Positions 33,668-42,705 of a DNA stretch of 64,000 nucleotides are shown piece after piece. Both the position numbers and the translations under genes were made by a program. Source of the stretch: Pseudoduganella ginsengisoli (GTDB lineage Bacteria; Pseudomonadota; Gammaproteobacteria; Burkholderiales; Burkholderiaceae_D). Below the pieces are notes generated by a model. It was given only the letters and a program-made list of their open reading frames with translations. It did no database searches and had not been told where the DNA came from. Position 1 is the first letter of the stretch. The number at the start of each line of letters is the position of its first letter. The stretch lies in NCBI RefSeq assembly GCF_009720865.1, contig NZ_WNLA01000023.1:1-64000 (forward strand), in the 5' to 3' direction.

Positions 33668-36138
33668 AGCAAAAGCTTATCTGCGTAGCCACCCTCTTTG
33701 CAGCCGCACATGCGCATGCTGATATGGATGTGGTCATTGCCAATTCCCATTACCAATGGGGTGGCAATTTTGTCACGGGCGGTGCGTTGTATTCGGCTTG
33801 CGCCAACCTGGTCAACAGCGTTCATGAGAATGTCACCACATGGTGCGGCGCCAGTGCGCCGAATGTTGCGCCTGATGGATTCGCGAGTATCGTTGGTGGA
33901 TGGATCTATGACAAGACGCTGCCATCGGGAGCGCCCAAGACGTACTATTACTTGTCCGCCTATGCCTGCACCGACAGTAAAAAGGTTCGCTATTTTGCGG
34001 ACGTCAAACAGTGCGTCCCCATTACGGAAGTGACGACACCGACGCCGTCTGATCCCAAAGTCAATGGCCCTTCTTGCCCGCAGAACCAGCAGGACCGGCA
34101 GCCGTCCTGCGGCAACCCGATCGGCATCGGCTCCGGCACCAAAACACAGCAGGAAATCGATTACGAAGACCGTTCTGCCGGGTTGCCATTGTCCTTGATT
34201 CGTACGTATAACTACGGCCAGAATCTGGTATCGGGCATCGCCGGTTCTTTCGGCACCTATTGGACCCATCCGGTGGACCGCAAGATCCAGTTATTGCCGA
34301 ACCGTGTGGTCACCAAGTGCTATATCCGCAGCGACAGTGGTGCCCAGTTTTGTGAAAGCGCGCCCGTCTCCAGCACGCCGCAAGCCATTTCTGTCACCCG
34401 GCCGGATGGCCGCATCTATTACTTCAACCGTTCCAGCGATGGCTGGGTTGGCGATGCCGATGTGAATGCCCGCGTCAGCGCTCAGTATGGAGCGGACGGC
34501 ATCACACCGGAAGTCTGGACGTATACGTCACCGGACGGGGATGTCGAGCAATACGACGCCAACGGCAGATTGATTCGCCTGACTGCACGTACGGGCGCTT
34601 TCCAGCGCTTTACCTACAGCGATGGCGTCACCAACGATACCAATGTGGGACGTATGCCTGCCGATGCGCCGGCATGTCCGAATGTGCAGCCTGGCGCCGT
34701 CAACAAGGCCGGCCTGCTGCTGTGTGTGACGGATAACTGGAACCGGCAAATCCAGTTTGAATATGATGCGCAGGGGCGCGTCAATAAAGCCTATGACCCT
34801 GCCAATCAGGCATATCTCTATGCCTACAACGGCAGCACTGCCGGCTGTGTACTCAACGGCACCTACAACAAGGCTTGCGAAGCGGGCAACTTGACGCAAG
34901 TGACTTACCCTGATGGGAAGAAGCGGACCTACCACTACAACGAAAAGGCGCGGATCAATGGTGGCTCGCCCTGCAACAACAGCGTGGCGCCCGTTAGCGC
35001 CACTTATGGCTATCTGCTCAATGCGCTGACCGGTATCACGGACGAGAAGGGAGACCGTTATGCGAGCTGGGACTATAACTGCAAAGGCGCGGTGATTGGT
35101 TCCGAGCATGCGGGCGCGGTGGAAAAAGTCCGGGTTGCGTATGGAACGCCGGCTGCCGATGGCTCGCGAACTAATACCGTCACGTCTTATCTCGGTACGC
35201 TGGCCAATCCTGTCACGCTGGTGCGCAACTATCACTTCAAGATCATTCTGGGCGTTGCCAAAGTCGATACGCTGGACCAGCCTTGCGCCGGCTGCGACAA
35301 CATGATGGCCCGTACCTATGATGTCAACGGCAACGTGCTGACTGCAAAGGACTGGAACGGCAACCAGACCAACTACACCTATGACATGGCCCGCAATCTG
35401 GAAACCAGCCGGACGGAAGCCGTGGGCAGCAGCGTGGCCCGGACCATCAAGACCGAGTGGCATGCGACGCAACGCCTGCCGGCAAGAATCGCCGAGCCGC
35501 TGCGCATTACCACCTACACCTACGACGCCAACGGCAACGTGCTGACCAAGTCGGTGCAGGCAACGACAGATACTTCGGGCGCGCAGGGTTTCAACGCTAC
35601 TGCCGACGGCACGCCACGCAACTGGACCTATACCTATAACGAACTGGGGCAAGTGACCACTGTGACGGCTCCGCGCAATGCAATCACCACTTACAGCTAT
35701 GACAGCGAAGGGCGATTGGCCAGCGTCACCAATGCGGTAGGCCACGTTACGACACTAAGCAATTACGATGTCAACGGCAGGGTGGGCCGGATCACGGATC
35801 CCAACGGATTGGTTACCGACATGACGTATACACCGCGCGGCTGGATAGCGTCCAGCACCACGGGAGGCGAGAGCACTGTATATGAATATGACGGCGTAGG
35901 GCAGCTCATTAAAGCCACGCAGCCTGACGGCGCCTGGGTGTCATACACCTACGATGCAGCGCACCGTTTGACCGCCATCACTGACCGCACCGGCAATAGC
36001 ATCACGTATACGTTGGACCTGGCGGGGAACCGCATCAACGAGCAAGTCAAAGACAGCGGTGGTGCACTGGCGCGGCAGATTAGCCGTACGTACAACACGT
36101 TGAACCGCCTGACCCAGATTACCGGAGCCCTGCAATGA
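33664..36138 (+). CDS. Rhs/YD-repeat protein, N-terminal part (split rhs, gene 1)
   Basis: 824 residues, with GGAGG before ATG 33664. Sec signal peptide 1-19 (AHAHA). A Cys-containing N-terminal region (about 20-135) leads to a DUF6531-like segment, GNPIGIGSGTKTQQEIDYED (about 148-167), and SLIRTYNYGQ. A beta-rich stretch and YD repeats follow (for example TYDVNGNVLTAKDWNGNQTNYTYD is one unit) up to the end at NTLNRLTQITGALQ. The chain stops inside the repeat shell with no core or toxin domain. Its TGA overlaps the ATG of the next rhs gene. It presumably forms the N-terminal part of a hollow Rhs shell after export. Confidence 0.85.
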   Translation: MKQKLICVATLFAAAHAHADMDVVIANSHYQWGGNFVTGGALYSACANLVNSVHENVTTWCGASAPNVAPDGFASIVGGWIYDKTLPSGAPKTYYYLSAYACTDSKKVRYFADVKQCVPITEVTTPTPSDPKVNGPSCPQNQQDRQPSCGNPIGIGSGTKTQQEIDYEDRSAGLPLSLIRTYNYGQNLVSGIAGSFGTYWTHPVDRKIQLLPNRVVTKCYIRSDSGAQFCESAPVSSTPQAISVTRPDGRIYYFNRSSDGWVGDADVNARVSAQYGADGITPEVWTYTSPDGDVEQYDANGRLIRLTARTGAFQRFTYSDGVTNDTNVGRMPADAPACPNVQPGAVNKAGLLLCVTDNWNRQIQFEYDAQGRVNKAYDPANQAYLYAYNGSTAGCVLNGTYNKACEAGNLTQVTYPDGKKRTYHYNEKARINGGSPCNNSVAPVSATYGYLLNALTGITDEKGDRYASWDYNCKGAVIGSEHAGAVEKVRVAYGTPAADGSRTNTVTSYLGTLANPVTLVRNYHFKIILGVAKVDTLDQPCAGCDNMMARTYDVNGNVLTAKDWNGNQTNYTYDMARNLETSRTEAVGSSVARTIKTEWHATQRLPARIAEPLRITTYTYDANGNVLTKSVQATTDTSGAQGFNATADGTPRNWTYTYNELGQVTTVTAPRNAITTYSYDSEGRLASVTNAVGHVTTLSNYDVNGRVGRITDPNGLVTDMTYTPRGWIASSTTGGESTVYEYDGVGQLIKATQPDGAWVSYTYDAAHRLTAITDRTGNSITYTLDLAGNRINEQVKDSGGALARQISRTYNTLNRLTQITGALQ

Positions 36139-37523
36139 AGCGCACGTTCCCTACACTCCTTGCCGTAGTACTGGCTTCGCTGGGCAGTTCGGCCACGGCT
36201 CAGGTGCAGAATACGACCACCACGTACACGTATGACACGGTGGGCAACCTGAAGCAGGTGACCGATGCGTTGAACCAGATCACCAAGCATGATTACGATG
36301 CTTTGAACCGCCGTATCAAAACCACGGATGCGAAAAACGGCATTACCCAGTTTGGCTATGACGGCCTGGATCAGCTGAACAAGGTGACCGATGCACGCAA
36401 TCTGGTGACGACCTACACCATTGACGGCCTGGGTAACTTGAGCAAGACCACTAGTCCGGATACCGGCATCACCAGCCGCGCCTACGACGACGCGGGTAAC
36501 CTCGCCACCAGTACTGACGCGAAAGGGCAGGTTACAAGCTACGCGTACGACTTGTTAAACCGTGTCATCTCGGCCAGCTATAGCGACGGCACCAGTGCGT
36601 CTTACGTATATGACCAGGGAGACTATGCGCTAGGCCGTCTGAGCCAGATTACGGACGTCAGCGGCATCACGCAATACAGCTACGACCAGCATGGTCGGGT
36701 GATCCTGGAAACCCGCACGATTGCCGGCGTGGCGTATGCGACTGCCTATCGGTATGACACGGGCGGACGGCTGTCAGGCATGACCTACCCGAGCGGGCGC
36801 AGCGTTGACTATACGCGCGACAGCATGGGGCGAATCGCAACGGTGACCACGACGATTGGCGGTGTCAGCATGACGCTGGTCAGCGGCGTGCAGTACCAGC
36901 CATTTGGCGGACTGAAATCGATGACGTTTGGCAATGGTCAGGTGTATAGCCGTACCTATGACCTCGATGGGCGCATGGGCAGCTATACATTAAATGGTCA
37001 GGTGCAAACCATTGCGTATGATGCTGCCAGCCGTATCACTGGTGTGACGGATGGCGGCAACGCCAACAATAGCCGTACGTATGGATACGACCAACTGGAC
37101 CGGCTGACCAGCGAGCAGTATCCGAACAGCAGCCGCAGCTATATCTATGACGCGGTAGGCAACCGTACCCAATCCATGCTGAATGCAGCTGCTACCAACT
37201 ACACCTATGGCTCAACCAGCAACCGCCTGGCGCAAGCCGGTGGCAGCACGATCGGTATGGATGCCAATGGCAGCACCACGAACAATGGCGCCGGGAGCCA
37301 GTTCAGCTATGACGCACGGGGACGCATGGTGTCGGCCACCACGGCGATTGGCGTGGTGACGTACAAAATCAATGCGCTGGGACAGCGGGTGGTGAAAACC
37401 ACGCCGGCCTCATCGACGGTGTTTCATTATGACAGAGGGGGCAAGTTGATTGCCGAGAGCAGCGACGGGACGGTCACGGAATATGTGTGGCTCGACGATA
37501 TGCCGGTGGCGGTGCTGAAGTGA
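36135..37523 (+). CDS. Rhs/YD-repeat protein, middle part with own signal peptide (split rhs, gene 2)
   Basis: 462 residues; GGAG lies 8 bases before ATG 36135, and the start overlaps the gene 1 stop (ATGA). A clear second Sec signal peptide (MKRTFPTLLAVVLASLGSSA, cleavage near ATA-QV) precedes uninterrupted YD repeats: YTYDTVGNLKQVTDALN, YGYDQLDRLTSEQYPN and YDAVGNRTQSM are examples. It ends with ESSDGTVTEYVWLDDMPVAVLK, the exact segment that in one-piece Rhs proteins leads into the core (HTDHLNTPR). The chain therefore continues in gene 3, which also has its own signal peptide. Confidence 0.85.
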   Translation: MKRTFPTLLAVVLASLGSSATAQVQNTTTTYTYDTVGNLKQVTDALNQITKHDYDALNRRIKTTDAKNGITQFGYDGLDQLNKVTDARNLVTTYTIDGLGNLSKTTSPDTGITSRAYDDAGNLATSTDAKGQVTSYAYDLLNRVISASYSDGTSASYVYDQGDYALGRLSQITDVSGITQYSYDQHGRVILETRTIAGVAYATAYRYDTGGRLSGMTYPSGRSVDYTRDSMGRIATVTTTIGGVSMTLVSGVQYQPFGGLKSMTFGNGQVYSRTYDLDGRMGSYTLNGQVQTIAYDAASRITGVTDGGNANNSRTYGYDQLDRLTSEQYPNSSRSYIYDAVGNRTQSMLNAAATNYTYGSTSNRLAQAGGSTIGMDANGSTTNNGAGSQFSYDARGRMVSATTAIGVVTYKINALGQRVVKTTPASSTVFHYDRGGKLIAESSDGTVTEYVWLDDMPVAVLK

Positions 37524-37544
37524 TCAACAGGGAAGGATAATCAA

Positions 37545-38354
37545 GTGAATAAGCAGATGATGAAATGCCTGGCGTTGCTGTTGGTCTGGCTGGGATGCAT
37601 GACAGGCGTGCGCGCTGCGGGGGAGGCGGCTGTGTACTATCTCCAGACCGACCAGCTGAATACGCCGCGGGTGATTACAGACCAGAGCCAGGCTGTGGTG
37701 TGGAAGTGGGAGAGTGATGGGTTTGGTTCAATACCGCCGAACGAGCAGCCGGGGACGGCGCAGGCGTTCGTATTCAATCCACGGTTTGCGGGGCAGTATT
37801 TTGATCGGGAAAGCAACCTCTACTACAACTACTATAGGGATTACGATCCTCAGGCCGGGCGATATATGCAAAGCGACCCGATTGGGCTCGGGGGCGGGAT
37901 TAACACATATGCCTACGTAAATGGGAGTCCTTTGAATACAATAGACCCGACTGGTGAAGTCGGTGTTCTAGCACCAGCCGCTGCTGCCGCTACAGCTAGT
38001 GAGGGTGCTGCGCTAAGTTCCAACCCGGTTGGTTGGGTTATCGCAGCAGGGCTGGGTGGAGCTTACGTTGGTACACTGATCTACGACAACTTTGAACCAC
38101 AGATTAGCAAAGCAACAAGTTGGGCATTTGGCGATCCTACTATGGTTTTACCACCCAACGTATTAATTGCTGGCAATGGTGGCGTCGGCAATTCTTCAGG
38201 AATTGGTACGAATACTCCATATAAGCATTGCCGAGACCTCAAGGGGCGTCCTGGGTGGATCGAATGCAAGGACAAGAAGAGCGGGAAGTGGATTCCTAAA
38301 CCAGCGCCTCCAGGATGGCCATTTAAGAAAGAGATTTGCGAGGTGGTCCGATAA
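37545..38354 (+). CDS. Rhs core domain plus variable C-terminal (toxin) tail, own signal peptide (split rhs, gene 3)
   Basis: 269 residues from GTG 37545, with AGGAA/AAGGA upstream. Signal peptide about 1-24 (MKCLALLLVWLGCMTGVRA). The canonical Rhs core follows: YYLQTDQLNTPRVITD, FNPRFAGQYFDRES, YYRDYDPQAGRYMQSDPIGL, GGINTYAYVNGSPLNTIDPTG (about 70-135). After the core cleavage region comes a tail of about 130 residues: Ala-rich, a hydrophobic helix VGWVIAAGLGGAYVGTLIY, then a basic Cys/Trp-rich end (CRDLKGRPGWIECKDKKSG). Toxin activity is inferred from position only. The tail DNA is visibly more AT-rich than the repeats. Confidence 0.85.
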   Translation: MNKQMMKCLALLLVWLGCMTGVRAAGEAAVYYLQTDQLNTPRVITDQSQAVVWKWESDGFGSIPPNEQPGTAQAFVFNPRFAGQYFDRESNLYYNYYRDYDPQAGRYMQSDPIGLGGGINTYAYVNGSPLNTIDPTGEVGVLAPAAAAATASEGAALSSNPVGWVIAAGLGGAYVGTLIYDNFEPQISKATSWAFGDPTMVLPPNVLIAGNGGVGNSSGIGTNTPYKHCRDLKGRPGWIECKDKKSGKWIPKPAPPGWPFKKEICEVVR

Positions 38355-38389
38355 ATAATACCGTTGTGAATTCCGACTTTGGAGGCTTT

Positions 38390-38848
38390 ATGGATACAGA
38401 CGAGCTATTTCGCCAAGCTAATGCTGCTTATGAAAAGGGAGATTTTACGGAGGCATTTGCTATTTTTACTCATGCAGCTAATGGAGGGGATTGTCATGCG
38501 ATGACCCGTCTAGCCACAATGTATGAGTTGGGCGAAGGCGTGCCTGCTGACTTATCGAAGTCAATCGAATGGGACCTAAAAGCAATTGCTGCAGGTAGCC
38601 GGTCATCGATTTTGAATTTAGGCTTGACGTATAGAAGTCTTGGAAAAAATGGCGACGCCCAAAAATGGTTTGAGAAGGCTCTTGAGCAGGGAGATGGTGA
38701 GGCAGCATTTGAATTGGCAAAGCTGTACAAGCTTGAAGATGAGAATTCTCCCTTAATCAAAAAATACTTGCTTTTGGCCGTGAGTGCCGGAGATTTGTCC
38801 GAAGAGACTGCTAAAGAGGTTCAGAACTGGCTGGCAAAAATAGGGTAG
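38390..38848 (+). CDS. Sel1/TPR-like repeat protein, candidate immunity protein
   Basis: 152 residues from ATG 38390, with GGAGG 5 bases upstream; the longer frame to 38336 overlaps gene 3 and is less likely. Three to four Sel1-type helical repeats: AYEKGDFTEAFAIFTHAANGG, AMTRLATMYELGEGVPADLSKS, LGLTYRSLGKNGDAQKWFEKA, AAFELAKLYKLEDEN. No signal peptide. The gene directly follows the toxin-tail gene, shares its AT-rich composition, and occupies the usual immunity slot. Immunity function is inferred. Confidence 0.75.
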   Translation: MDTDELFRQANAAYEKGDFTEAFAIFTHAANGGDCHAMTRLATMYELGEGVPADLSKSIEWDLKAIAAGSRSSILNLGLTYRSLGKNGDAQKWFEKALEQGDGEAAFELAKLYKLEDENSPLIKKYLLLAVSAGDLSEETAKEVQNWLAKIG

Positions 38849-38926
38849 ATGTCGGTCTGAACTGCATTGCATGAAGGTGGCGCCGCAGAGTACTGCTGTG
38901 GGCAGTTGCCTTGCTCACCCAACAAG

Positions 38927-38956
38927 CGCCATCTCCAGTGCTGCTTGCAGATGGCG
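38927..38956. terminator. candidate hairpin after the rhs cassette
   Basis: CGCCATCT (38927-38934) pairs with AGATGGCG (38949-38956) around a 14-base loop, 79 bp after the Sel1 gene. No T-run follows directly. It may mark the end of the operon. Confidence 0.35.
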
Positions 38957-38976
38957 TCGTTAAAAAACGTTACGGC

Positions 38977-39666
38977 TTAATCCAGAAAATCCGCATACTC
39001 CCTCTGGCTAAACCCCGCCAGCCGCGTCCAAGGCAACACCGCATTCGCCTTGGCCAGCGGCTGCACTTCAATCCGCTGGAATTCCTGCCCCGCGCGGTCA
39101 CCCGCTTCAATCACCAGCGCCACTTGCCGCTGCTCATCCCACAGCACGCGCTGGAACCGCCCGTTTTTTTCCCGCTCGCGCCAGCGGGCGCCTTGCACAT
39201 TGGACGCACGGGAAGACAGCGGCATTTCCGCCACGGACTTCGGCGATACCAGATAGAAATTCGCATCCCACGCCCCATTGAAGCTGACGTTGTCGTATTC
39301 CCCCGGCGGCACCGCCACACGCTCGCGCGCTTGCTGGTCGATGTACTCCAGCTTGACCTTGCCGCCCTCCAGCATCACGTGGCGCGCCAGGCGCACAGGA
39401 TTGAAATGCTTATGCTGGCCCGGCGTGGCTTTTTCATGCGCCACTTGTGCCGGCAAGACGCGTTCGACCCACACGTGGCCGGCGCGGCGCTGCCATTTTT
39501 CTTCGTAGCGGCTTTCACGCGTGACGCCTTCGTCCGTCACGACTTTGGTGTAATAGCTGACACCAAAGTCGAGATCAGCAGCAGCCGGCGCGGCCTGGGC
39601 AACCACTGCACCCAGGATGGCCGGCAGCAGCAGGGCACGCATCAGTAATGACTGCAATGCCTTCAT
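38977..39666 (-). CDS. hypothetical exported protein
   Basis: 229 residues with a Sec signal peptide (about 1-25, VVAQA). The mature part is beta-rich with many charged residues: LDFGVSYYTKVVTDEGVTRESRYEEKWQRR, YDNVSFNGAWDANFYLVSPKSVAEMPL and FSQREYADFLD. I do not recognise the family. It starts 3 bp after the alkaline phosphatase stop codon (39670), so it is cotranscribed with the phosphatases and may assist phosphate or surface metabolism. Confidence 0.7.
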   Translation of the reverse strand: MKALQSLLMRALLLPAILGAVVAQAAPAAADLDFGVSYYTKVVTDEGVTRESRYEEKWQRRAGHVWVERVLPAQVAHEKATPGQHKHFNPVRLARHVMLEGGKVKLEYIDQQARERVAVPPGEYDNVSFNGAWDANFYLVSPKSVAEMPLSSRASNVQGARWREREKNGRFQRVLWDEQRQVALVIEAGDRAGQEFQRIEVQPLAKANAVLPWTRLAGFSQREYADFLD

Positions 39667-39669
39667 CGC

Positions 39670-41067
39670 TTAAAACCCGAATGCCGATTTCAACAGCGAG
39701 AACACTTTGGTGTTGTCGAGCGTCCCCTTGAACGGCTTCGCGCCGGCGCCGGTGGCGAACAGTTTCACGTCGCCGCCGCCGTGCGTCTCGCTGGCCAGGC
39801 GCACCCCGGTTTCTTGCAGGTAGTTGTCGCCCAGCGCCGTGGCGCTGTCGATGCTGGTGCGCACGTTAGGGCGGTTCGGGCCGTTGCCGAACACCAGGGT
39901 CGTGTAGGTATTGCCATCCGCATCCTTGCCCGGCTGGTTGTCCGTGTAGTTGCGGTTAATGTCCAGGATCGGGTTGCCGCGTTTCGCATAGCCGTTGATG
40001 GCCAGCGTATGGTCGTGGTCGGCGGTGACGACAATCAGCGTGTTGGCCAGGGTTGGATCGGTGGCGCGGGCCTTGTCCAGCGCGGCTTTGATGGCGTCGT
40101 CGAAGGCAATCGTGTCGACCAGTGCGCGCTTGGCGTTGATGCCGTGCAGCGCGTGGTCGATGCGGCCACCTTCGACCATCAGGAAATAGCCATTCTGGTT
40201 TTGCGAAAGGATGTCCATGGCTTTCACGGTCATTTCGGCCAGGCTCGGCTGCGTAGCGCCTTCGGCTGTCGTGGTGCGGTCCAGTTCATATTGCAGGTGG
40301 CTCTTGGCACTGTACAGGCCGATGAATTTCTTGTTCAGCGGGGCATTGGCCATATCGGTTTTCGTGGCCGCCACCGTGTAGCCTTTGGCTGCCATTTCCT
40401 TCAGCAAGTCGCGGCCGTCAGCGCGGCCCGCCTTGTTGCTGGCGCTGTCGAATGGCGTGAAGTGGTTGCGGCCGCCGCCCATCAGCACGTCGACGCCGTC
40501 GCCCAGCGCCGCGTTATAGCCAGCGCCGCCCGGGACGATTTGCGCGGCAATCGCATATTGCGCGTTGCGGTTGCAAATGTGCGAGAACGTGGCCGCTGGC
40601 GTCGCGTGCGTCAGTTCCGTCGTCGTGATGGAGCCGACTGCCTTGCCCTTGGCTTTTGCCAGTTCCAGGATGGTCGGCACGGATTTGCCGTTGGACGCGG
40701 CGCAGTTGTTGACGCCCAGGTTGCCGTTGGCATCTTTGCCTGGCTCCGTGGCCACCGTGTCGGACGACATCGAGATGACTTCATTGTTCATCTTTACGCC
40801 CGTCATGTAAGCAGCCATCGACGGCGCGCTATCGGTGGTTTGCGCATCGTTGGAGTATGTCTTGATACGGGCCGTGCGCTCCAGCTTGTCCATGTTCAGG
40901 CTGCCGTCTTCGCCGTATTTGAAGATGCGGGCGGCCGTCACGGTCGATGGGCCCATGCCGTCGCCGAGGAAGAAGATAATGTTTTTCGCGTCAGCGGCAA
41001 TAGCGGCCTGCGTGAAAGCGGCGCCAACCGCGAGGGCCAGCAGGGAGCGGTGCAAATTGCGGGTCAT
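39670..41067 (-). CDS. alkaline phosphatase, periplasmic
   Basis: 465 residues from ATG 41067 (a TTG at 41073 is less likely). Signal peptide about 1-25 (AAIA). The family core is KNIIFFLGDGMG (metal-binding Asp), DAQTTDSAPSMAAYMTG with the nucleophile Ser near residue 78, GGGRNHF, YFLMVEGGRIDHALH, VVTADHDHTLAI and the final ETHGGGDVKLFATG. It hydrolyses phosphate monoesters in the periplasm. A paralogue of the same length class lies 33 bp upstream in the same operon. Confidence 0.9.
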   Translation of the reverse strand: MTRNLHRSLLALAVGAAFTQAAIAADAKNIIFFLGDGMGPSTVTAARIFKYGEDGSLNMDKLERTARIKTYSNDAQTTDSAPSMAAYMTGVKMNNEVISMSSDTVATEPGKDANGNLGVNNCAASNGKSVPTILELAKAKGKAVGSITTTELTHATPAATFSHICNRNAQYAIAAQIVPGGAGYNAALGDGVDVLMGGGRNHFTPFDSASNKAGRADGRDLLKEMAAKGYTVAATKTDMANAPLNKKFIGLYSAKSHLQYELDRTTTAEGATQPSLAEMTVKAMDILSQNQNGYFLMVEGGRIDHALHGINAKRALVDTIAFDDAIKAALDKARATDPTLANTLIVVTADHDHTLAINGYAKRGNPILDINRNYTDNQPGKDADGNTYTTLVFGNGPNRPNVRTSIDSATALGDNYLQETGVRLASETHGGGDVKLFATGAGAKPFKGTLDNTKVFSLLKSAFGF

Positions 41068-41100
41068 GATCAAGTCCAGTTCGAATAAGGTGGTATAGCG

Positions 41101-42564
41101 TTACAGGCCGGCGGCGGATTTCACGAGGGCGTTGACGCGGGTGTTGTCGATGGTGCCGAGGAAGGTGTCCGAACCCATGCCGATGGCGCCGAGGAACACG
41201 TCGGTGCCGCCGTGGGTTTCATTGCCGGCCGTGACGCGCACGATGGCTTCCTGGTGGTACGTGTTGGCGCTGGTGACGCTGTCATCCAGGCTGGCCATGG
41301 CCGAGCGGTTGCCTTGCGTGCGGTTTTCGCCATTGCCGAAGCCGATGATGGAATACGGTGCGCCGTCCAGGTCTTTTTCGGTGGCGCCCGTCACGTAGTT
41401 TTTCACGGTGCCCAGCACGCCTGCGTTGGATGCGGAAGTTTTCCCCGTGCGCTTGGCGTAGCCGTTCAATACCAGCGTGTGGTCATGGTCGGCCGTGACG
41501 ACGATCAAGGTGTTTTTCAAGTCAGGATCGGTCAGCTTGGCTTTTGCAATGGCGGCCTTGATGGCGTTGTCGAACGCCACCGTGTCTTGCAGCGCTTTCT
41601 TGGCAGTGGTTTCATGCAGCGCGTGGTCGATACGGCCGCCTTCCACCATCAGGAAATAACCCTTGGTATTTTTCGACAGCACGTCCATGGCCTTGGTGGT
41701 CATGTCGGCCAGGCTCGGTTCTTTGGCTGGATCGCGGTCCAGGTCGTAGCTCATGTGGCTGGACGTGAACAGGCCGAACAGGCGGTCGGTCTTGGCGCCG
41801 TCAATCGCGTTGAACTCGGCCGCGTTGCTGGCGACCGTGTAGTTCTTGGCTTTCATTTCATTGATCAGGTTGCGGCCGTCCGCACGCTTGCCGCCATCCT
41901 TGAAGGGAATGAAGAACTGGCTGCCGCCGCCCAGCACCACGTCGATGCCGTTCGTACCCAGCGCGCTGTTGTAGCCTGCGCCGCCGGGCACCATCGCCGC
42001 AGCAATATCGTTTTCCAGGTCGCGGTGGCAAATGTGTGCATACGTTGCAGCAGGCGTGGCGTGCGTGATGCGGGTCGTGGTGACGACGCCGGCTGCATAT
42101 CCCTTGGCCTTGGCCAATTCCAGCAAGGTGGTGGCTGGCGTCCCATTGTTCGTGCCGCAATTGTTGCCCAGCTTGTTGCCGTTGGCATCGGCGATCGGCG
42201 CGACGGCGGTGGTATTGGACGACATCGAGATGACTTCGTTATTCATCTTTATGCCGGTCATGTAGGCCGACATCGATGGCGCGCTGTCCGTCACTTGCGC
42301 ATCGTTCGAGAAGGTTTTCACGAACGCGGTTTCCGGCAAGGTGTCCATCGTCAGCTCGCCGTCTTCGCCCACGGAATAAATGCGGGCAGCCGTCATGGTG
42401 GCCAGGCCCATGCCGTCGCCGAGGAAGAAGATGACGTTTTTCGGCGCAGGCGCCGGCGTGGATGGCGTGCCGGGGGCGTCCGGGCCAGGCGAAGTTTTAC
42501 CGCAGGCGGCAAGCGCCAGGGCGACGAATACGCCAGCAGCGGCGCGCAAAGGTTTGATCGACAT
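41101..42564 (-). CDS. alkaline phosphatase, lipoprotein form
   Basis: 487 residues from ATG 42564. A lipoprotein signal with lipobox LAAC (Cys about 22) and a Pro-rich linker (GPDAPGTPSTPAPAP) precede the alkaline phosphatase domain: KNVIFFLGDGMG, VTDSAPSMSAYMTG (Ser about 92), YFLMVEGGRIDHALH, VVTADHDHTLVL, ETHGGTDVFLGAIG. It is clearly a paralogue of the downstream gene but membrane-tethered. The two are likely cotranscribed; no Pho box was identified upstream. Confidence 0.9.
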   Translation of the reverse strand: MSIKPLRAAAGVFVALALAACGKTSPGPDAPGTPSTPAPAPKNVIFFLGDGMGLATMTAARIYSVGEDGELTMDTLPETAFVKTFSNDAQVTDSAPSMSAYMTGIKMNNEVISMSSNTTAVAPIADANGNKLGNNCGTNNGTPATTLLELAKAKGYAAGVVTTTRITHATPAATYAHICHRDLENDIAAAMVPGGAGYNSALGTNGIDVVLGGGSQFFIPFKDGGKRADGRNLINEMKAKNYTVASNAAEFNAIDGAKTDRLFGLFTSSHMSYDLDRDPAKEPSLADMTTKAMDVLSKNTKGYFLMVEGGRIDHALHETTAKKALQDTVAFDNAIKAAIAKAKLTDPDLKNTLIVVTADHDHTLVLNGYAKRTGKTSASNAGVLGTVKNYVTGATEKDLDGAPYSIIGFGNGENRTQGNRSAMASLDDSVTSANTYHQEAIVRVTAGNETHGGTDVFLGAIGMGSDTFLGTIDNTRVNALVKSAAGL

Positions 42565-42660
42565 GAGAGTTGGTCCGGCTGTTAAAAAACGGCACGATAG
42601 CAACGCTGTATGACCGGCTCATGACGAAAAGATATTTAAATTGAATAACGTAAATGCAAA

Positions 42661-42687
42661 ACGGGCGCTTGCGGGCGCCCGTTTTTT
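42661..42687. terminator. bidirectional rho-independent terminator
   Basis: ACGGGCGC (42661-42668) and GCGCCCGT (42675-42682) pair around TTGCGG. T6 follows on the plus strand and T4 on the minus strand. It serves the minus-strand DUF2863 gene. Confidence 0.8.
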
Positions 42688-42705
42688 GTCCACTCCACCG
42701 CTGGA

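Noticed and set aside
34528-35745. 405-residue minus-strand ORF opposite rhs gene 1
   Set aside because: Its repeated look derives from the YD repeats read backwards.
34140-37500. Repeated DNA patterns in the rhs genes as a CRISPR array or tandem repeat
   Set aside because: The repeats are degenerate coding YD repeats with no constant direct repeat or spacer pattern.
33664-37523. Possible frameshift or interrupted single rhs gene
   Set aside because: Each downstream part has a complete signal peptide and ribosome site and the ORFs are coupled, so the split looks genuine rather than a sequencing artefact.
39781-42585. Long plus-strand ORFs (435 and 457 residues) opposite the alkaline phosphatases
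   Set aside because: They mirror each other only because the phosphatases are paralogues; no start signals or domains.
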